A DNA stretch of 64,000 bases from Clostridium chauvoei (GCF_002327185.1 NZ_CP018624.1:2242660-2306659), one strand, 5' to 3'; numbered from the stretch's first letter, positions 47,543-56,986 are shown. Numbers and translations: made by a program. Notes: generated by a model not told the origin, from the sequence alone.

Positions 47543-47618
47543 AATAACGACCCCCTAATTTCATGTTAAAATTGAATCTCTAACCAAACAAAATCACACA
47601 TGAAAGGATGTCGTTATT
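47543..47618 (+). promoter_or_regulatory. Inverted repeat able to mask the transposase start
   Basis: AATAACGAC (47543-47551) and GTCGTTATT (47610-47618) pair across a 58-base loop, and the second arm ends at the base before the transposase ATG and touches the ribosome site GAAAGGATG. Transcripts that enter from outside would fold and hide the start; a transcript starting inside the loop would not. This design is known for IS10 and IS50. Confidence 0.45.
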
Positions 47619-49057
47619 ATGGATTCAATTATAACTTATTTAATTACTTATAATCAATATTTAATTGCCATTATCGGTCAATTACTTTTATTCATCTCAA
47701 AACATATTCCACTTAACCAGATGATATTTGATGATTCTAATAGTCCAGAATACCAAAAATTCAAAGTAGATAAGCTACCCACAATTATTAGATTTGAAAA
47801 GGTAGACTATATATTACTTTTAGCTTATTACAAACATAAATATAACAAGACCGTAAAACCCGTCCAAAGACGGAACGGGAAGTCTATCCCTAAAAAAACT
47901 AAATGTCCTAAGTGTGGTGCACCACATGAATATATATACGATAACAATGGCAGTAAAGGACAGTTTCAATGTAAAGTTTGTGGTCTTACATTTAAAGAAA
48001 CTAATCACACAACTAAACCAATAGTATTTATATGTCCTTATTGCGGTGCTACGCTTACGGAACAAAAGCAACGCAAGCACTTTAAAATACATAAATGCAA
48101 TAATTCTAAATGCTTATACTATCAAAGAAATCTTAAGAATCTTCCAAAGAATATTGATCCTTGTGATAAATACAAGTATAAGCTTCATTACATATATCGT
48201 GAATTTAATATTAACTTCTTTAAAATGGATCTATATCCAATATCAAAACATGCTACCGGATTTAGTTTTAAGAAGTTTAGCCCGCATATAATGGGACTAT
48301 GCTTGACTTATCACGTTAATTGTAAAATGTCTACAAGACAAACAGCTCATGTTTTAAAAGAAGTTCATGGAATAAAAATTTCACATAGAACTGTTGCTAA
48401 TTATGCTCTAACAGCAGCTGCTGTTATTAAGCCGTTTGTTGATACCTTTGATTACAAACCCTCTAAAATACTTTCTGCCGATGAAACTTATATAAAAGTA
48501 AAAGGCATTAAGCATTATGTCTGGATTGTAATGGATGCTTGTAAAAGGTCTATTCTAGGTTATCAAGTATCTGATACAAGAGATACTGGCCCTTGTATAC
48601 TAGCAATGCGTATGGCTTTTGATAAGTTTAAAGACTTCCCTGGAAAAGCTTTAAACTTCGTTGCCGATGGTTACAGTTCATATCCGTTAGCGAAGCAACA
48701 ATTTGAATTAGAAAAAATAAAGAATTTAATCTAACTCAAGTTATCGGACTTACTAACGATGATCCAGTATCTGAAGAATTTCGTTGGGTTAAGCAAGTTG
48801 TAGAGCGTTTAAACCGTACCTTTAAATCTTCCTACAGGGGTACCTGTGGTTATGGAAGTGATGAAGGTGCTCTTTATGGCTTCTCCCTTTGGGTTGCTTA
48901 TTACAACTTCTTACGCCCGCATCCTTACAATTACTGGCGTCCTTTAAACGAATTAAAGCAACTAGATGGTATTGACAATATGTCTGCAAAGTGGCAAATT
49001 CTTATCAGTCTCGGTCAACAAACCATATTACATATGCAAGAATCACAAACTTCTTGA
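47619..49057 (+). pseudogene. DDE transposase with zinc ribbons, frameshifted
   Basis: The first frame (47619-48734, 371 residues) has paired CxxC zinc-ribbon motifs (CPKCGAPHEYIYDNNG then FQCKVCGLTF; CPYCGATL), a helix-turn-helix (MSTRQTAHVLKEVHGIKISHRTV), and the DDE core start ILSADETYIKVKGIKHYVWIVMDA and NFVADGYSSYPLAKQQF. After GAA-AAA at 48711-48717 it needs one more A to continue as NKEFNLTQVIGLTNDDPVSE, then QVVERLNRTFKSSYRG with the third acidic residue, ending at 49057. So the gene is intact apart from a missing base in an A6 run. It could be inactive, misread in sequencing, or use -1 slippage. Confidence 0.8.
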
Positions 49058-49629
49058 TAAATCATAAAATCAAATATTGATTAAGTTTTTGCCTCCGTTA
49101 CCGAAGGTCTTTTTAGCATATTCAATTTTAAAATTTTCTTAGATATTATAAAGATATTTTTAACTATTATTCCAAATTAGCCATAAGCTATTTTTTCATA
49201 CGAAACTTTACACTATCTAATAAAATATCTATATTTTTCATTTCCTTCCTTTAACATAGCATAATTATACATCATATCTTTATATTTATGCAATACTTTT
49301 TTGAAATATTTTTGTATTTTTTTAATTTTTATTCATCTCATTAGTATTCCTTTAGAGTTTTCCTTCTATAAACGCCTTAATTTATTTAACAATATATACT
49401 AATCTATCTTTTAATTAATGTTTTTATTAAGTTTTTCATGATAATATTGAGAATTTTTAATCTAATTAATATTCATTTAAAATGTATATTTATATATTAA
49501 TTCCATTTAATTTTTATACAATATTTCTGCATATTTATTTTTTATGCTTTTATCTTTATGCATAGGCACTTTTTGAAAATTTTTAAATATAATATTTATT
49601 GAAAACAAAACGTAGTAGGAGTGGTAATA

Positions 49630-50712
49630 TTGACTAACTTAAAAGAAAGACATCTTTTCCCTGGAGCTAATACTTCTGGAGGCTTTTTTTCATTTTTTGA
49701 CTATATAATTTCTAAAGAAGAAGCAAATAGAATTTTTTGTATAAAAGGTGGTCCTGGAACTGGTAAATCTCATTTAATGAAAAAAATAGGCGCTCACTAT
49801 CAAGCAAAGGGCTATACCGTTGAATATCATCATTGTTCTTCAGATGATAAATCTTTAGATGCTGTAGTTGTTAAAGAATTAAAAGTAGCATTAATGGATG
49901 GTACTGCACCTCATATAGTAGATCCAGTTTATCCTATAGCCATCGATGAAGTTTTAAATATGGGTGATTCTATGGATGTAGAATCCGTTTCTAAAAATAA
50001 AAAAGAAATTATATCTCTTAGTAAAGTAATTAGTAATAAATTTAAAAGAGCATATAGCTTTTTTGCAGCTGCAAAATCAATACACGAAGATTGGTGTAAG
50101 TTAAATGCCGAAGCTATTGATACCTATAAAATAGATACAATAACTGAAAGTTTAAAAGAAGAAATATTTATAGCACAAAAAACTGGTTATGGTAATGAAA
50201 GACATTTATTCGGAACTTCCTTTACTCCTAGTGGAATAATTACTTTTGTAAAAGATTTATCTTCTGAATTTAAAAATAAATTCGTTTTAAAAGGCGGTCC
50301 TGGATTTGGTAAGAGTCATATTTTAAAAGAAATCGGTAAGACAGCTCAAAAGAAAGGATACTTTGTAGAATATTTACACGATCCATTTATTCCAGATAGA
50401 ATAGAGCATATATTTATACCAGAACTATCAACTTGTATTCTTACAGAAAATGAAATAAGTCAAACTGCTTTTTCTGGCAAGGTATATAATATTGAAGATT
50501 TCTGCAAAGCTGATATCTTAAATAAAAATAAAGATGATATAGAATATGATAGTAAAGTTTTCTATGATTTAATAACAAAAGGTCTATCTTATTTAACTGA
50601 AGCTCATGAACTTCATGATGATTTAGAATCATTTTATATCGACTCTATAAACTTTGATATCGGTAATAAAATTTATGATGATGTAATTGCTAAAATAAAT
50701 AAATATGAATAG
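49630..50712 (+). CDS. Double P-loop ATPase of the PRK06851 group
   Basis: A 360-residue protein starting with TTG nine bases after AGGAG (an in-frame GTG at 49621 overlaps that site). Two similar halves each carry a Walker A motif: IKGGPGTGKSHLMKKIG near residue 40 and LKGGPGFGKSHILKEIG near residue 222. Each is preceded by the same pattern, RHLFPGANTSGGFFSFF and RHLFGTSFTPSGIITFV, so the gene arose by internal duplication. Conserved in Clostridia and Bacilli without a known function to my knowledge. No partner gene is adjacent. The gap 49226-49615 before it is AT-rich and without a gene, and must also hold the original upstream region of the ABC operon. Confidence 0.82.
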   Translation: MTNLKERHLFPGANTSGGFFSFFDYIISKEEANRIFCIKGGPGTGKSHLMKKIGAHYQAKGYTVEYHHCSSDDKSLDAVVVKELKVALMDGTAPHIVDPVYPIAIDEVLNMGDSMDVESVSKNKKEIISLSKVISNKFKRAYSFFAAAKSIHEDWCKLNAEAIDTYKIDTITESLKEEIFIAQKTGYGNERHLFGTSFTPSGIITFVKDLSSEFKNKFVLKGGPGFGKSHILKEIGKTAQKKGYFVEYLHDPFIPDRIEHIFIPELSTCILTENEISQTAFSGKVYNIEDFCKADILNKNKDDIEYDSKVFYDLITKGLSYLTEAHELHDDLESFYIDSINFDIGNKIYDDVIAKINKYE

Positions 50713-50722
50713 TTAGTTATAT

Positions 50723-50760
50723 TTAATGAGCTTATTTTTAAATAAGCTCATTAAATATTT
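50723..50760 (+). terminator. Terminator of the double P-loop gene
   Basis: Arms TTTAATGAGCTTATTT / AAATAAGCTCATTAAA followed by TATTTT. Confidence 0.75.
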
Positions 50761-50882
50761 TCAAAAATAGTTTAATTTCTTAGAATTTTTTTAAATCTTT
50801 CTCATTTTTATTGTATTTTTTTTAATTTAATTATATTATATATAAGTATTTCAAATCTATTCAACAAAGGAGATGATTGAAA

Positions 50883-52235
50883 ATGATTTTCAAAAAGAAA
50901 AATAACTTAGAGAAATCAGAATCTAATCATAATTTAAATAACATTCTAAATAAAAGAATGAGTGAGGGAAAATACTTATCATATAATGATTTTTACGATG
51001 CAAATTTAATTGATACATTAAATACTTTGTTAAGTTCATATTACGATAACAATGCTGTTATGGGTATCAATGATATAGTAAAAAATATAATAGAAATCGA
51101 TTCTGTAGATGATATGTTAGCTAATTCAGCTGAACAAAAAGACATAATACAAACTATGTTAGCAAGTAGCGAAGAACTTGCATCTACTTCAGAAAACGTA
51201 GCATCATCTATTCAAACTGTTTCCCAACACTCTAATGATGTGAAAAATGAAGCTATAGATAGTATGCAATCAATTAATAATATAATTGATAATATAATAA
51301 ATTCTTCATCAAACGTTTTTCAAATAAAAGAAAATATTAATCTAGTTGCAAATAAAGTTAATGATATAAACGAAATAATTAGAATAATAAAACAAATCGC
51401 TAATCAAACTTCTTTACTTTCTCTTAATGCATCTATTGAAGCTGCTAGATCTGGGGAAAGTGGTAAAGGCTTCAGCGTAGTTGCAAATGAGATTAAAAAA
51501 CTAGCTGAATACACAAAAACTTCTGTAGAAACAATATCTGAAAATATTTTAGAATTAAGTGATAGTACTCAAGAAACTCTAGGTTGTACAAACAGTACTA
51601 TAGAAGATCTTAATTTTGGAATTAATAAAATGGAGTCAATACCAAAGTATATGAATAACATAATCGACTCTATAAAAGAAATTGATGAGGAGTTTTGTAA
51701 TATAGCTACAATATCCGAAGAACAAAGTGCAACTACAAATACAATGGCAGATAAATTAACTAAAATTGCCGAGTTCCAAATTAATTTAGATAATATGTGT
51801 AAAGATGTTGCAGATAAAATTAATAAAACTAGTGAATTCTCTAACAATATTAGAGTAAACCAAATTAACAATACTAATTTAACTTTAGCTGAAAAATTAG
51901 ATACTTATATAGTTGACCACCTTCTTTGGAGATGGAAAATATATAATATGATTTTAGGCTTAGAAAATATTAATGAGAATAATGCATCAAATTATAAAGA
52001 ATGTGCTTTAGGTAAATGGTATTATAATGAGTCAGATCCTAATATCATAAACTCGCCTTCATTTAAAAAGCTTGAGAATATACATATAGATTTACATAAA
52101 GAAGCTAGTAATGCTGTTATATGCTATAATCAAAAAAATATTACTGGTTGCTATAATCACTTAAATAATATGACAAGCATTTCTTCAAAAATCATACATA
52201 TAATAAATGATTTAAAAAAACATATAAGTAATTAA
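50883..52235 (+). CDS. Cytoplasmic methyl-accepting chemotaxis protein with CZB domain
   Basis: A 450-residue receptor without any membrane segment. The signalling hairpin lies around [40 protein letters not shown], the most conserved part of chemoreceptors. The C-terminal 120 residues form a chemoreceptor zinc-binding domain: [11 protein letters not shown], then [11 protein letters not shown], and [13 protein letters not shown], which give the His-Cys-His-His zinc ligands. CZB receptors respond to zinc or to oxidants such as hypochlorous acid. I prefer the ATG at 50883 after AAAGGAGATGA; a TTG six bases earlier is possible. No other chemotaxis gene is in the window. Confidence 0.9.
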   Translation: MIFKKKNNLEKSESNHNLNNILNKRMSEGKYLSYNDFYDANLIDTLNTLLSSYYDNNAVMGINDIVKNIIEIDSVDDMLANSAEQKDIIQTMLASSEELASTSENVASSIQTVSQHSNDVKNEAIDSMQSINNIIDNIINSSSNVFQIKENINLVANKVNDINEIIRIIKQIANQTSLLSLNASIEAARSGESGKGFSVVANEIKKLAEYTKTSVETISENILELSDSTQETLGCTNSTIEDLNFGINKMESIPKYMNNIIDSIKEIDEEFCNIATISEEQSATTNTMADKLTKIAEFQINLDNMCKDVADKINKTSEFSNNIRVNQINNTNLTLAEKLDTYIVDHLLWRWKIYNMILGLENINENNASNYKECALGKWYYNESDPNIINSPSFKKLENIHIDLHKEASNAVICYNQKNITGCYNHLNNMTSISSKIIHIINDLKKHISN

Positions 52236-52304
52236 AAAAAAGTATTATTTCATATATAGAGAGAATAGATAATTCTGTGTAATTATCATTTTTATTATTT
52301 TAAC

Positions 52305-52341
52305 ATTACTGGAAATTTTCATTTCCAGTAATATTTTTTTA
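52305..52341 (+). terminator. Terminator of the chemoreceptor gene
   Basis: Arms TTACTGGAAA / TTTCCAGTAA followed by TATTTTTTT. Confidence 0.85.
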
Positions 52342-52435
52342 TATTTAAGAAATACTAATAATGTTTCTTATTACCTTTTTTAGTATTTCAAAAAAATCTA
52401 ATAGTATGCATATAATTTATAAAAAGTACAAGCTT

Positions 52436-53674
52436 TTAAGCTAATTCATCTTTTAATTGATCTTCAAATATTATTGATAGCTCCGCTAGCGTAGCACCCC
52501 AATTATGTATAGGTTGAGTCCATTTTTCTAGTATCTCCATTGTTGCTAAGTAAACACACTTATTTAAAGATTCATCAGTTGGGAATATGACTCTAACTTT
52601 AGTGAATTTACGTATTTGACGATTAAAACCCTCTAAGATATTTGTAGTATAAATCATCTTTCTTATAGTTGGAGAGAAGTCAAAAAATGTTGAAAGGTTA
52701 CTCCAATTGTTATACCAGGAATCTATTACTATTCCATATTTATCTCCCCATCTCTCCTTTAAATTATCTAGCTGTGCTAACGCAAGTTCCTCTGTTGTAG
52801 CCTTATAAACCTCCTTCAAATCTTTCATAAATGCTTTTTTATCTTTTGAAGCTATGTATTTTATTGAATTTCTTATTTGATGAACAATACATGTTTGAAT
52901 ATTTACTGATGGAAATACTGTTTTTATAGCTTGTGGAAGACCTTTTAATCCATCCATACAAGCAATTAAAATTTCTTTTACACCTCTATTTTTTAAATCA
53001 TTGCAAATTCCTAACCAGAATTTAGCACCTTCTGCTTCATCAACCCATATACCTAAAATATCTTTATATCCTTCCATAGTGTATCCTAAGCATATATAGA
53101 CAGCCTTGTTAACTATCTTTCCATTACTTCTAACTTTAAAGTACATAGCATCTAAATAAACTATTGGATATATTTTATCTAATACTCTATTTTGCCATTC
53201 GGCGGCGCTAGCAAGCACTTTATCAGTTATTTTAGATACCATCGATGGTGATATAGTTATTCCATATAAGTCTTCAATTTCAGCCTGAATATCAGATGTT
53301 GACATACCTTTAGCATATAAAGATATAATCTTTTTATCTAACTCAGTACACACAGTTTCATATTTTTTTATAATTTGTGGCTCAAATTCAGCATTTCTAT
53401 CACGGGGTACGTCTAGGTCGACGTCACCGAAGGAACTTCTTAAATTCTTGCGACTATAACCATTCCTGTAGTTCTTCTTAGTTTGATCAACTGCTTCTAC
53501 ACGTTCATATTTATTTCTTCCTAGATGTTCTTCCATTTCACCTTCTAATATATTTTCAAGGACATCTTTAACTAATCTTTGTATTAATCCGTTTTTACCC
53601 ATTACATCATCGATTGTTTTACATCTTTTAATTTCCTCATTGTAATCAAAGTTGGTATCAATTTTTCTTGTCAT
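52436..53674 (-). CDS. IS256-family transposase
   Basis: A 412-residue mutator-type transposase, apparently full length. The catalytic triad lies in IVYLDAMYFKVR (D), LIACMDGLKGLPQAI (D) and NILEGFNRQIRKFTKVR (E); TCIVHQIRNSIKYI is the family's CxxH-type motif region. AGGAGG lies seven bases before the ATG. I could not define both ends: a candidate right end with GTGTAAAA lies in 53737-53778, but no convincing matching repeat is visible on the left (52341-52435). Confidence 0.93.
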   Translation of the reverse strand: MTRKIDTNFDYNEEIKRCKTIDDVMGKNGLIQRLVKDVLENILEGEMEEHLGRNKYERVEAVDQTKKNYRNGYSRKNLRSSFGDVDLDVPRDRNAEFEPQIIKKYETVCTELDKKIISLYAKGMSTSDIQAEIEDLYGITISPSMVSKITDKVLASAAEWQNRVLDKIYPIVYLDAMYFKVRSNGKIVNKAVYICLGYTMEGYKDILGIWVDEAEGAKFWLGICNDLKNRGVKEILIACMDGLKGLPQAIKTVFPSVNIQTCIVHQIRNSIKYIASKDKKAFMKDLKEVYKATTEELALAQLDNLKERWGDKYGIVIDSWYNNWSNLSTFFDFSPTIRKMIYTTNILEGFNRQIRKFTKVRVIFPTDESLNKCVYLATMEILEKWTQPIHNWGATLAELSIIFEDQLKDELA

Positions 53675-53729
53675 AATAATTCCTCCTAATTTATATAGTA
53701 TATTATTCCAAAACTTCCAACTGTTAATA

Positions 53730-53776
53730 CAAAAAAACAGTAGATAGTTTTATTTTTACACAAAACTATCTACTGT
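53730..53776 (-). terminator. Terminator of the NhaC-family transporter gene
   Basis: Perfect 14-base arms ACAGTAGATAGTTT / AAACTATCTACTGT around a 12-base loop, followed on the minus strand by seven Ts, 18 bases after the stop. One arm with GTGTAAAA also resembles an IS256-type end, so the hairpin may belong to the element. Confidence 0.7.
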
Positions 53777-53793
53777 CTCTTCAAAAGAAGCTC

Positions 53794-55071
53794 CTATTTA
53801 TTTCTCCAATACCAATATATTGAGATTATCGCGCATACTCCCATTAAATATGGATAGAATAAATATTTCATTATTGCAAAAGGTGATAATGTAGCTAATC
53901 CAGCTGCTGATATTAATTGTGCTCCATATGGAATTATTCCTTGAAATGCACAAGAAAACATATCCATTATACCTGCAACTCTCTTAGGTTCTAAATCAAA
54001 TTCATCTGATATGTTTTTTGCAATAGGTCCTACTGTTACTATGGCAACTGTATTATTTGCAGTGCATATATCTACTAAACTTACTAGAGTGGCAATTCCA
54101 AACTCTGCTCCTCTTTTTGACTTAAAGTTTTTAAGACCTTTATGTAATATAAAATCTATCCCGCCATTATATCTTATAAGTTCAATTGTTCCAGCTATTA
54201 ATAATGAAATTATAATTAACTCGCTCATGCCACCGATACCATTTGATATTGATCCGAATAATCCTAATAAATCAAAACTACCATAAAATAAACCTATAAT
54301 TCCTGAAATTAATATACCACCTAATAAAACTAGAATAACATTAACTCCTACTAAAGCTGATGTTATTACAGCTATATATGGCAAGATTTTTATAAAAGTA
54401 TATTCAACAGTTTCTACATTTGTAATGTTTGCATCTTTTGTTAAAAACCAAAGAATAAAAGCTGTCATTATTGCTGCTGGTAAAACAATTCTAAAATTCA
54501 TTTTAAATTTATCTTTCATTTCGCAACCTTGTGTTCTTGTGGCTGCTATTGTTGTATCTGATATTATTGATAAATTATCTCCAAACATAGCTCCACTTAC
54601 AACAGCTCCTACAGCTAAAGCAGTTGTAATTCCAGTTCTATCTGCAATTCCTACAGCAATTGGAACTAACGCTACTATTGTTCCCATAGATGTTCCTACT
54701 GATAATGCTATAAAACAAGCTATTATAAATATCCCTGGTATTAATAAACTACTTGGAAGTAATGATAACCCCAAATTTACAGTTGAGTCAACAGCTCCCA
54801 TATCTTTAGCCGTTTGAGCAAAAGCTCCTGCTAAAATAAAAATTAATACCATTAATAATATATTAGAATTTCCCGCCCCCTTGCAAAATATTTCTACTTT
54901 ACTTTCAAATTTTTCTTTTCTATTCATGATTATTGCAGTTAATGCTGCTGCTAAAAATGGTACAATTACAGATACTGCATAGAAATCTTTAGCAATTATA
55001 GATATTCCTAAATATACTGCTATAAATACACCTAAAGGTAATAATGATAATATTGATGATTTACTCTTCAT
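53794..55071 (-). CDS. metT: NhaC-family transporter, MetT-type methionine uptake
   Basis: A 425-residue transporter with about 11 membrane segments of the NhaC family. Landmarks: SVGTSMGTIVALVPIAVGIADR, GAVVSGAMFGDNLSIISDTTIAATRTQG, and NTVAIVTVGPIAKNISDEF. Most NhaC proteins are called sodium/proton antiporters, but the gene is preceded by a SAM-I riboswitch. NhaC-family genes under S-box or methionine control have been predicted to be the methionine transporter MetT. I assign that role by regulation and not by sequence. A GGAGG site lies at 55079-55083 before the ATG. Confidence 0.85.
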   Translation of the reverse strand: MKSKSSILSLLPLGVFIAVYLGISIIAKDFYAVSVIVPFLAAALTAIIMNRKEKFESKVEIFCKGAGNSNILLMVLIFILAGAFAQTAKDMGAVDSTVNLGLSLLPSSLLIPGIFIIACFIALSVGTSMGTIVALVPIAVGIADRTGITTALAVGAVVSGAMFGDNLSIISDTTIAATRTQGCEMKDKFKMNFRIVLPAAIMTAFILWFLTKDANITNVETVEYTFIKILPYIAVITSALVGVNVILVLLGGILISGIIGLFYGSFDLLGLFGSISNGIGGMSELIIISLLIAGTIELIRYNGGIDFILHKGLKNFKSKRGAEFGIATLVSLVDICTANNTVAIVTVGPIAKNISDEFDLEPKRVAGIMDMFSCAFQGIIPYGAQLISAAGLATLSPFAIMKYLFYPYLMGVCAIISIYWYWRNK

Positions 55072-55114
55072 TTTCTCCGCCTCCTATTTTATAGAATCTA
55101 AATTTAAAACGTCA

Positions 55115-55147
55115 TAAAAAAAAGCTTCTGACAAAATCAGAAGCTTA
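55115..55147 (-). terminator. Expression-platform terminator of the SAM riboswitch
   Basis: On the minus strand AAGCTTCTGA pairs with TCAGAAGCTT and is followed by eight Ts, 44 bases before the transporter start. When SAM binds the aptamer, this terminator should form. Confidence 0.9.
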
Positions 55148-55176
55148 AATAACTTATTTAAAAAAGTATATACTAC

Positions 55177-55288
55177 GCCTCTTATCTTCCAGGTTTTACC
55201 TGCAGGATTTAGCACCATAAAAACTAATGAATGTTTTTTGGTTGCTGGGTTTCATAGGGCCAGTCCCTCCACCGCTCTTGATAAGATA
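55177..55288 (-). promoter_or_regulatory. SAM-I (S-box) riboswitch aptamer
   Basis: Read on the minus strand, CTTATCAAGAG starts the P1 helix; GGTGGAGGGACTGGCCC, TATGAAACCCAGCAACC, GGTGCTAAATCCTGCAGG and the closing AGATAAGAG give all conserved S-box segments in order, with P1 arms pairing. The aptamer senses S-adenosylmethionine and turns off the downstream transporter gene. Confidence 0.95.
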
Positions 55289-55423
55289 TCAATTTTAAAT
55301 TTTCTTTATTATACTATCAATTTAATAGTAAGATGTCAATATAAAAATTATTTCTTTATTTATTTAGATATTCTTTTATTAAATATCTATTACTATTTTT
55401 TATTTAGTACACTTAAAGTAGAA

Positions 55424-55454
55424 ATAAAAAAAGATTAGCAATTGCTAATCTTTT
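55424..55454 (-). terminator. Terminator of the tRNA-Gly/tRNA-Lys unit
   Basis: Arms AAAAGATTAGC / GCTAATCTTTT around AATT, followed on the minus strand by further Ts, directly after the tRNA-Lys 3' end. Confidence 0.85.
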
Positions 55455-55455
55455 C

Positions 55456-55531
55456 TGGTGCGTCATCAGGGATTCGAACCCGGGACACCCTGATTAAGAG
55501 TCAGGTGCTCTACCAACTGAGCTAATAACGC
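55456..55531 (-). tRNA. tRNA-Lys (CTT)
   Basis: A 76-base cloverleaf with encoded CCA, starting GCGTTATTAGCTCAGTTGG. The anticodon stem CCTGA/TCAGG closes the loop CTCTTAA, giving anticodon CTT. The T arm has GGTTCGAATC. Confidence 0.95.
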
Positions 55532-55535
55532 ATAA

Positions 55536-55609
55536 TGGAGCGGGTGATGAGAATCGAACTCACGTAACTTGCTTGGAAGGCAAGGGCTCTACCATTGAGC
55601 TACACCCGC
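55536..55609 (-). tRNA. tRNA-Gly (TCC)
   Basis: A 74-base cloverleaf with encoded CCA, starting GCGGGTGTAGCTCAATGG. The anticodon loop CTTCCAA gives TCC. It is four bases upstream of tRNA-Lys in the same transcript. Confidence 0.95.
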
Positions 55610-55673
55610 ATGTCTTACTGACAGTAATTATTATAATATACATAATAATTACTGTCAACAATTTTTGTACACT

Positions 55674-56348
55674 TTAAATCACTTCTGTTAGAGATTTCAA
55701 TAAAATATCTTTGAATTTCTCTCCTATTCTTCTATCTACTACGGCATTCTTGCAGATTTCTCTCCAATTGTCTATATCAACAGTAACTCTTTTTTCGAAG
55801 TCACTTGTTGTTGAGGTCATATAGCTAGATGAAATTACAAACTCACCTAAATCCTCAGCACTTTTGAATATCTTTATATATAAAAATTCTGTATGATCTC
55901 CATACCATACTCTATTAAATTCTCTTACAAATTTTAATATTTCAGGTAGAACCTTTTCAGTTGGTAAATCCCAACACTTCTTAAGCATATCTAGTTGTTT
56001 TATCATTAGTGAAGCTTCTTCTTCTGATATCTTTCTACTACTTTGAGCATCAGATATTACTTTTTCTACAGGAGTATTTGGTACCCTTAAAATTAATCTA
56101 TCTTTTCCATAGATCCATTTATAAAAAGCTTCTTGTAAAAAAGAATATTGGATATACCCCAGTAAAGCTTTTTCATTTGGAAAATAACTCCAAACATTGT
56201 TAAGTCCATTATTCCTACAATAAATTAATGTGTGAATGTAAAGGCTTTTCTCTGTAGGGGGAGTATCCATAAACATATGTCCTCTTATAGTTTTATTTTC
56301 ACTTATAAGATTTTCCCAGTAGTCAAAAGAGTCGTAATTCTGTCTCAC
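55674..56348 (-). CDS. Conserved hypothetical protein
   Basis: A soluble protein of about 224 residues that I do not recognise. The N-terminal half includes RGHMFMDTPPTEKSLYIHTL and KWIYGKDRLILRVPNTPVEKV; the C-terminal half has FNRVWYGDHTEFLYIKIFKSAEDLGEFVISSSYM. There is no signal peptide and no membrane segment. I prefer the GTG at 56348, five bases after AAAGGTGAT, over the GTG at 56357. It lies alone between tRNA genes and the divergent HNH-like gene. Confidence 0.7.
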   Translation of the reverse strand: MRQNYDSFDYWENLISENKTIRGHMFMDTPPTEKSLYIHTLIYCRNNGLNNVWSYFPNEKALLGYIQYSFLQEAFYKWIYGKDRLILRVPNTPVEKVISDAQSSRKISEEEASLMIKQLDMLKKCWDLPTEKVLPEILKFVREFNRVWYGDHTEFLYIKIFKSAEDLGEFVISSSYMTSTTSDFEKRVTVDIDNWREICKNAVVDRRIGEKFKDILLKSLTEVI

Positions 56349-56552
56349 CTTTATCACCTTTCTTTCTACTATATAATATATTATATAGTATAATGTACCA
56401 TCTTTTCAAGTTGTTTCATTGTGTATTAAAGGTTATTTTAAATCCCTTGCTTAAATGAACATTCTGAAAACTTGCCTATTAATACCTTTGAATTTTAACC
56501 ATTTTTACCTTATAATTTAAGTAAGGATAGTAAAAAAAAGGAGGCATAAGCT

Positions 56553-56963
56553 TTGTACCACTGTGAAATTTGCGGCTCACCAGCGGATGTTCATCATATA
56601 GTCCACAAACATGAAGGGGGGTACGACTTCGATTTAAATTATAAATATCTTTGTAACCTTCATCATAGAGGAAAAAATGGCCCCCATAATTGTATTGAAA
56701 CAGATTTAAAATATAAACTTGAATTTCAAGACAAATTGTACAAGCTTTTACCTAAAGATTTTTATAGCGTCAAAGAGATTTCAGAAATTTTAAAATTACC
56801 TAGTTGCTCTCTTAAACGATTAATAAAAAATCTTAAACTATATAAAGAAGGTTATCAAAAAGATGAAATTATAAAACACTTAATGGGTGGAAAACTCTAC
56901 TCCCACTCTATGTTAGATGAACTTGAACTTGAACATTTATTTAATAATATTAATATTAGCTAA
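56553..56963 (+). CDS. HNH-like zinc protein with helix-turn-helix tail
   Basis: A 136-residue protein starting with TTG after AAGGAGG. The N-terminal 50 residues, YHCEICGSPADVHHIVHKHEGG and YLCNLHHRGKNGPHNC, have the CxxC, the histidine pair and the second CxxH expected of an HNH zinc fold. Residues 65-120 form a small DNA-binding-like domain (YSVKEISEILKLPSCSLKRLIKNLKLYKEGY). Nuclease activity is uncertain because the family in clostridia also includes non-catalytic forms. Nothing nearby suggests a restriction or phage role. Confidence 0.72.
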   Translation: MYHCEICGSPADVHHIVHKHEGGYDFDLNYKYLCNLHHRGKNGPHNCIETDLKYKLEFQDKLYKLLPKDFYSVKEISEILKLPSCSLKRLIKNLKLYKEGYQKDEIIKHLMGGKLYSHSMLDELELEHLFNNINIS

Positions 56964-56986
56964 AATTTAACTTATTATTCAATATA

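Larger units (their letters stand above)
47464..49215 (+). mobile_element. Complete insertion sequence (1752 bp) with 10-bp target duplication
   Basis: Terminal inverted repeats TAGTGTAAAGTTT (47466-47478) and AAACTTTACACTA (49203-49215) bracket one transposase gene. The 10-base sequence TCTAATAAAA stands directly outside on both sides (47454-47463 and 49216-49225), the mark of a recent transposition. The exact left boundary may vary by two bases. The catalytic core of the transposase resembles the IS6/IS240 DDE type, but with an N-terminal zinc-ribbon region; I leave the family open. The element lies in the leader of the amino acid ABC operon, in the opposite direction to it. Confidence 0.8.

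Noticed and set aside
52341..53780. Complete IS256 element with defined ends
   Set aside because: A plausible right end with GTGTAAAA is present, but I found no convincing inverted copy or target duplication on the left, so I report only the transposase.
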